64,000 nt of DNA from positions 64,249,353 through 64,313,352 of the forward strand of contig NC_090249.1 of assembly GCF_037325665.1 (NCBI RefSeq), read 5' to 3'. Made by a program: the position numbers and the translations under genes. The stretch's first letter is position 1; the number at the start of each line of letters is the position of its first letter. This DNA comes from Littorina saxatilis (lineage: Eukaryota; Mollusca; Gastropoda; Littorinimorpha; Littorinidae). Below, one piece after another: positions 59,168 to 64,000 of the stretch. Below the pieces are notes generated by a model. The model did no database searches. It saw nothing but the letters and a program-made list of their open reading frames with translations, and was not told the origin of the DNA.

Positions 59168-59817
59168 GGCTTTGGTCAGGAGTAAAGCCCCAACTTATCA
59201 ACCCACAGTTGTACATGGCAGCATACAAATGTGTAATAAAAACAACAGTTAAAACAACATATAATATACCTACTCTGACTTATGAACAGTCTGATATAAA
59301 TTAGAATAACACAAAGCCTACTTCTCCTTCTGACTGTTGAGGTTCCACTTTCAACTTGACACCTGTCATAAATAAAACAATGTCAACTTGACATCTGTCA
59401 TAAGCAATATTACTGTGGTACAACAACTGATGCTCCAGGCAAGAGTTACTTGCACTCGAGCTTACCCCAAAGCGGATGCTTTTGACAGCTGCTTCTTTGC
59501 AAATTAGTTCTTCCTAGAAGGAGAAGCCATTCAGTCAGATCCAGCAAGAAGTATTCCACACAAGAGTCTCTGTATTTCTTTCAAATGTGTCACTCCGCCT
59601 TCTCGCCAAAACATGTGACGTTCAAACCATGTATTCCAACTCTCATCAAAACACGTGACGTTCAAAGCATGTATTCCAACTCTCATCAAAACACAGGAGG
59701 TACACATGACTTCATGGCTGTACTGCTTCCAGTGTTGTGTGCTGACATTCTGCAGTTAGCCTCCCCCCCCCCCCCCCCTCTCATGTGTGCTGGCTTTCTT
59801 CTCTGTCACCTTGAGAC

Positions 59818-60310
59818 AGGAGGATCAGCTACAGTCATTCCTCCCCCTGGTCGGGCCCCACCTTACAGTCATTCCTCCCCCTGGTCGGGCCCCACCTTAC
59901 AGTCATTCCTCCCCCTGGTCGGGCCCCACCTTACAGTCATTCCTCCCCCTGGTCGGGCCCCACCTTACAGTCATTCCTCCCCCTGGTCGGGCCCCACCTT
60001 ACAGTCATTCCTCCCCCTGGTCGGGCCCCACCTTACAGTCATTCCTCCCCCTGGTCGGGCCCCACCTTACAGTCATTCCTCCCCCTGGTCGGGCCCCACC
60101 TTACAGTCATTCCTCCCCCTGGTCGGGCCCCACCTTACAGTCATTCCTCCCCCTGGTCATGTGTGTTGGTATTCCCATAGATCTGTCACCTCAAGACATG
60201 ACCTTTTAAACCCTAATCCTAACTCTCACCTAAAGACGGGAAGAACACAGTCATTCCCCCCCCTGGTCGGGCCCCACCTTACAGTCATTCCTCCTCCTGG
60301 TCGGGCCCCA
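59818..60310 (-). repeat. 34-bp minisatellite carrying the SLC37A stop codon
   Basis: Plus-strand unit CAGTCATTCCTCCCCCTGGT plus CGGGCCCCACCTTA repeats about 10 times at 59837-60157 and again at 60249-60310 after a unique 90-bp stretch. The rightmost copy is the end of the SLC37A coding region (GPDQEEE-stop). The others are its 3' UTR and differ mainly by CTCCCCCT in place of CTCCTCCT. Confidence 0.94.
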
Positions 60311-60606
60311 AGTCCCTGAGAACCTCCACGTTCCCTGAGCCGCATAACCACCGCCGCCTCCTCAGCAGTTGGCGGATCTCAACCAGAAAGATGCGTGCGA
60401 TGCAGAGCGCGGTCATGAAGACAGACACCATGAAGAGGTAGAAGACGTTGCGCCAGCCGTAGCGCACCTGAATGTTGGGCACTGCCACCTGGCCGACCGC
60501 CGCGCCCAGACTGCCCGTGCCGTCGATGATCCCCGTCACCGTCGACAGCGCCTCTGAGTTCCCCTTGAGCGCTTTCTGACGACCAAGGTCGGCTGAGATG
60601 GCAGCG
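60285..60606 (-). CDS. SLC37A exon 2 (last)
   Basis: The first base completes Ser from exon 1. It then reads AAISADLGRQKALKGNSEAL, GTGSLGAAVGQ and a final helix (VFYLFMVSVFMTALCIARIF). A basic stretch (RRRRW) and an acidic end (GPDQEEE) follow. The TGA stop lies at 60287-60285 inside the 34-bp array. Confidence 0.92.
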
Positions 60607-63600
60607 CTGCAACGACAAGAGGTTGGTCCATGATGCGACAAAAGAAACATTTACCTCACATTAACAACTGAACAAGGTTGCTGCATTAACGCTTGAAGTG
60701 GTTAATCGTGAAATGATGAATCGTGTTCTATCTTGAGAATATCTTGGACACTCAGTGTAGGCGAACTAGGCAGCGGAGGAAATTGGAATCAGTGTAGACC
60801 AAAATCACTATTTTTCAGTGTAGACCAAAATCACTATTTTTAAATATAGACCAAAATCACTATTTTTTAGTGTAAACCCAAATCACTATTTTTTAGTGTG
60901 GACCCAAATCACTATTTTTAAGTGTAGACCGTAATCACTATTTTTCACCAAGATGTCTGCTGGCCTGGGTTCACCAGGCATCAGCAGTTTATTTAGAATA
61001 CTGTGCGTGGGTGTGAATCGGTCAGTGTTAATGTTATGAGTACATGCCCGTGGCTAAACACGTCTTATGACAAACCTGACCATACTAATAAGTAATAGCA
61101 CACAGGAGTTAAAATATTTATGAGTTTGTTCGTTCATGGGCTGAAACTCTCACGGCTTTTACGTGTATGACCGTTTTTACCCTGCCATTTAGGCAGCCAT
61201 ACGCCGCTTTCGGAGGAAGCATGCTGGGTATTTTCGTGTTTCTATAACCCACCGAACTCTGACATGGATTACAGGATCTTTTTCGTGCGCACTTGGTCTT
61301 GTGCTTGCGTGTACACACGGGGGTGTTCGGACACCGAGGAGAGTCTGCACACAAAGTTGACTCTGAGAAATAAATCTCTCGCCGAACGTGGGGACGAACT
61401 CACGCTGACAGCGGCCAACTGGATACAAATCCAGCGCGCTACCGACTGAGCTACATCCCCGCCCCTATTTATGAGTGTAAAATGTTGCAAGTAGAGTGGT
61501 CATTTAATATTTTTACTAATAATCCAGCACCCCCCCCCCCCCCCCCACCCCCACTATTGCGCCATGAGACTGCCATTCGGCGGTGAACAGCGGTAGAAAA
61601 GAATGTTTTATTATTATTATTACTAGCAAACACATGTAAAATGTTGCAAGCAGAGAGATCATTTAATATTTTGACCGAAAACACATGTAAAATGTTGCAT
61701 AGTGTGATCATTCATAAATAATTTTTGACTAAAAATCTCCCACCACCCCCCCCCCTCCCCCCCCCCCCCCCCCAACAATACCCTACTATAACAATGCAGT
61801 ACGGCAACCTTGCTGTCAATGGGGAATCCTAAAGATGACACACATCTTTCTATGCAAAATTAAAACTCAATTGTAACTCGGACACTTTGTTTTGCAAAAT
61901 AAAAGATGAAGTGAAAGCCTGTTATCATTCTGGTGTTTATCTAGCTGTGCTGTGTATCTTATAAGAAGTTCTTAAAAGTTCGAAGTTATTTTAGCATAGG
62001 TTGGGTTTTTTTTTTATGGCCTTAACAGTTTAACATGTATTACGTTATCATTAAGATTCATGCTTTGTTAGCACTAAGCAGTTGTTTTAATCAGTCTGGT
62101 TTTCTCTTGTTTTCATCTTATGAACATTCTAAATGTTAGACTAACTTATTGTCTTGTACAGAATAACAACTGTGTGAATGGTGCTATACTGAATGAAAGA
62201 GTGTGACATGAAGTTCTTGTATATATATATATGTATCATTGTAAAGAGTGTGAATGACGTTTTAGTTTAGATGTCAAGCGCTTAGAGCAAGCCTTTTTAA
62301 CGAAAGTTTTTGATTTAGCGCTATATAAATGTTCTTCTTCTTCTTATTATTATTATTACTTGTAAGTGAACATGCATGAGCTCAGCCCACTGCTTAATGG
62401 TGGAATGTTTTACCTGATGAGATTAGCAACACCTCCAATCAGACCTCCCAGGAAAAAGAGCAGCAGTCCATTTTTGAAGAGTGTTCCTGCAATGCCCATC
62501 ATGCCGTAGACAAAGAGCAGGGGAACAGCAGCCAGCAGCATGGGCATGACAACGATGGTGCGCATTTGTAGGCGGTCAGATACAAAGCCAGCAACAGTTC
62601 CTCCAACGATCCCTCCGATGTCGTACCAGATGGACAGGGTGTCGGCGGCAGTCTCGGGCAGGCCGTAGGCGCTGTGCAGGTAGAAGGGCAGCCAGAAGAA
62701 GAAGGAGTAGTTGACCAGCTTGAGGAAGGCGTAGCACAGGGAGAAAGGAATCACGCCCGGCAGGAGGAGAGCAGTCAGGAAGTGGATGGCTTTGGGGCGG
62801 GTGTCCTGCACACTGTAGATGACCGGCTCGGTCCCGGGACCGCTCAGCGGGGGGTGGTTGTACTCCTCGTCGTCCGCACTGTCTAGCAGCGGCTGTTGAA
62901 CACCCGACCCCACCGAGCCAGCCAACGCTGCGCCGTCTCCTTCATCGTGGGGCATGGGGAGACCCACGTCGATGGGTGAAGGGACTAGGCCCACAAAGTT
63001 GAGGATGGCACCGCCCATCAGGACACAGGATGTCATGAGAAATGCGTACTCGTAGCCAAAGTCCAGCACCGTCGCCACCAAGAGAGCACCGATGATGTTG
63101 CCCACTGAAGCGCAGGCACTCCACACTCCCATCACCAAACCGCGACTGCCCTTCCCGAACCAGTTGCCCATCACAGCTACGACAGATGGCCAGCCAGTCG
63201 ACTGGAGGAATCCGTTGAGCAACCAGACAGCGATGTAGCCAGGCTTGGAGTAGGTGTGAGTCCACTCAAAGACACAGCCAAACACGAAGACGCTGACAGA
63301 AGTGAGCGCCATGCCGATGCTCAGAACCAGTCTCAAGTCATTCCTGTCCGCGATGAAGCCGTTGACGAACAAACCCACCGCGTAGGCGAACATGAAGCAA
63401 GCATCCAGGTCCCCCATAAACTCCTCGGCTTCATCGAGAGAAAGGAAAAGGTGGCGTTTGTTCCACATGCTGAACGGCGTTCGGCACTCAGCAACCGACT
63501 CGTTGCCCGTAGTCCACGCATCTGAAGGCGACCTGCATTCGGATGCAGACCCGTTGCGAGGGGAGGCTGTCCACTCTGCGGCCATGGTGGTCTTGACATT

Positions 63601-63723
63601 ACTGAACGTCTTGCGGGTGGCGTGAAAGAAAGCGTAGCTGAGGAAAGTGAGCACGAACACGCTGACATGATAGCGTGTGTATGGCTGAATGGCGCGTCTC
63701 ACGCCCTGTATACAGCGCGACAT
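60285..63723 (-). CDS. SLC37A1/2-like sugar-phosphate exchanger (two exons, complete)
   Basis: Exons 63723-62414 and 60606-60285 join as ATC AG|C with donor GTAAAA and acceptor TTGCAG, giving 543 residues. It is a major facilitator protein. The first membrane helix is ~18-36, followed by the family's RK box (TRKTFSNVK) and a lumenal loop with two N-glycosylation sequons (NGS, NES). GFIADRNDLR (122-131) is the MFS loop 2-3 signature. QSTGWPSVVAVMGNWFGKGS matches SLC37 helix 4-5. A central acidic loop (~255-310) splits the halves. AAISADLG and IIDGTGSLGAAVG match SLC37A2 near the C-terminus. Family role: ER glucose-6-phosphate/phosphate antiport. A1 and A2 cannot be separated by eye. The start ATG has G at -3. 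Confidence 0.92.
60780..60950. repeat. 25-bp repeat, about 6 units
   Basis: The unit is AGTGTAGACCAAAATCACTA plus TTTTT, with variants ATATAGACC and GTGGACCC. Confidence 0.92.
61125..61465 (-). mobile_element. tRNA-derived SINE (family 2), full length
   Basis: On the minus strand: A box TAGCTCAGTCGGTAGCGCGC, B box TGAGTTCGTCCCC, body CAGCATGCTTCCTCC and GGCGTATGGCTGCC. Target-site duplication TATTTATGAG lies at 61115-61124 and 61466-61475. The head differs from the 19806 copy while the body matches. Confidence 0.93.
61478..61790. repeat. Triplicated ACATGTAAAATGTTGCA block with poly-C
   Basis: TGTAAAATGTTGCA with ATCATTTAATATTTTGAC occurs at about 61476, 61630 and 61684. Two C-rich runs (61530-61546 and 61745-61772) follow copies of the block. 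Confidence 0.8.
62278..62362 (+). mobile_element. Retroposon-type 3' tail
   Basis: AAGCGCTTAGAGC, TAGCGCTATATAAATG and a (TTC)n-(ATT)n run resemble the 3' ends of common invertebrate LINE/SINE elements. Truncated; family not determined. Confidence 0.5.
62414..63723 (-). CDS. SLC37A exon 1 (start to Ser437)
   Basis: One 1310-bp exon encodes residues 1 to 436 plus two bases of codon 437, i.e. about ten of the expected twelve helices. It starts MSRCIQGVRRAIQPYTRYHV and ends GGLIGGVANLI. No interruption is seen. Confidence 0.93.
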
Positions 63724-64000
63724 TGCTGCCAGGTGGCATACAAATGGTCAGTCCGCGAACATAAATAATCACGGCAGTCTCTGTTCAGCAGTGATCATCA
63801 ATGTGTCTGTTGTGAATCGAGTGATCACGGGAACGGAAGTGAGGAATGTACAGAGTGAGGTCCCTTGACCCGTCTTTGTACCGAAAGCCACCCGATGTAA
63901 CAGTGACTAAAATCATAGACCAACAAAAAATAAAGCCAATGGTCTAAGCGGAGCAACTCCTGTGAGCAAAAACTGTCCGAAGAATACGTGATTAGGTCCC
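63724..64000 (-). promoter_or_regulatory. 5' flank of SLC37A
   Basis: Upstream sequence on the minus strand. There is no TATA box. A CCAATGG motif lies at about 63938-63944. Nothing else was recognised. Confidence 0.3.

Larger units (their letters stand above)
60607..62413 (-). other. SLC37A intron
   Basis: A 1.8-kb intron with GT-AG ends. It holds a 25-bp array (60780-60950), a SINE (61125-61465), poly-C-bearing repeats (61478-61790) and a LINE/SINE-type tail (62278-62362). Confidence 0.88.

Overview
The window is eukaryotic genomic DNA, most likely from a marine gastropod mollusc (a littorinid-like snail is my guess, not proven). The grounds are vertebrate-comparable split genes with GT-AG introns, tRNA-headed SINEs with target-site duplications and a tail I associate with molluscan repeats, a DIRS-type retroelement, an L1/Tx1-type LINE fragment, several MITEs, and a very heavy load of minisatellites. 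By hand tally about 31 kb of the 64 kb is tandem repeat, spread over roughly 40 arrays.

Three genes can be supported. (1) Plus strand, 840-47498: the 3' ten exons of EFCAB7, an EF-hand ciliary protein that with IQCE anchors the EVC-EVC2 Hedgehog module. They encode 380 residues up to a TAA stop, and every exon phase agrees. Upstream exons lie outside the window. (2) Minus strand, 63723-60285: a complete two-exon SLC37A1/2-type sugar-phosphate exchanger of 543 residues, tail to tail with EFCAB7. (3) Plus strand, 55003-55218: a short FLYWCH zinc-finger ORF, probably a gene or transposase fragment.

Layout: 1-20.9 kb holds EFCAB7 exons A-G, separated by arrays with units of 7 to 68 bp. From 20.9 to 29.4 kb a small ~80-bp array is split by a hairpin element, a MITE, a SINE and a 6.6-kb DIRS-like fossil. 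From 29.5 to 36.8 kb lies a 22-bp array of about 270 units, cut by a 5'-truncated LINE. From 36.8 to 47.5 kb are exons H-J with further arrays, including a 28-bp array of about 3 kb and poly-C-bearing units. From 47.5 to 60.3 kb is intergenic repeat-rich DNA with the FLYWCH ORF and TTAGGG-bearing units. From 60.3 to 64 kb is SLC37A.

The main discovery candidate is that minisatellites here are seeded on gene-part boundaries. The 3' splice sites of exons B, F and G, the 5' splice sites of exons D and G, and the stop codons of EFCAB7 and SLC37A all lie inside an array, so each array repeats the splice site or stop together with a short piece of coding sequence. For exons B and F the array units are multiples of 3 bp and stay open in the gene's own frame, so use of an upstream acceptor copy would add whole 22- or 13-residue repeats to the protein. 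Exon F ends with a GC-type donor, and a SINE sits 23 bp from the last acceptor.
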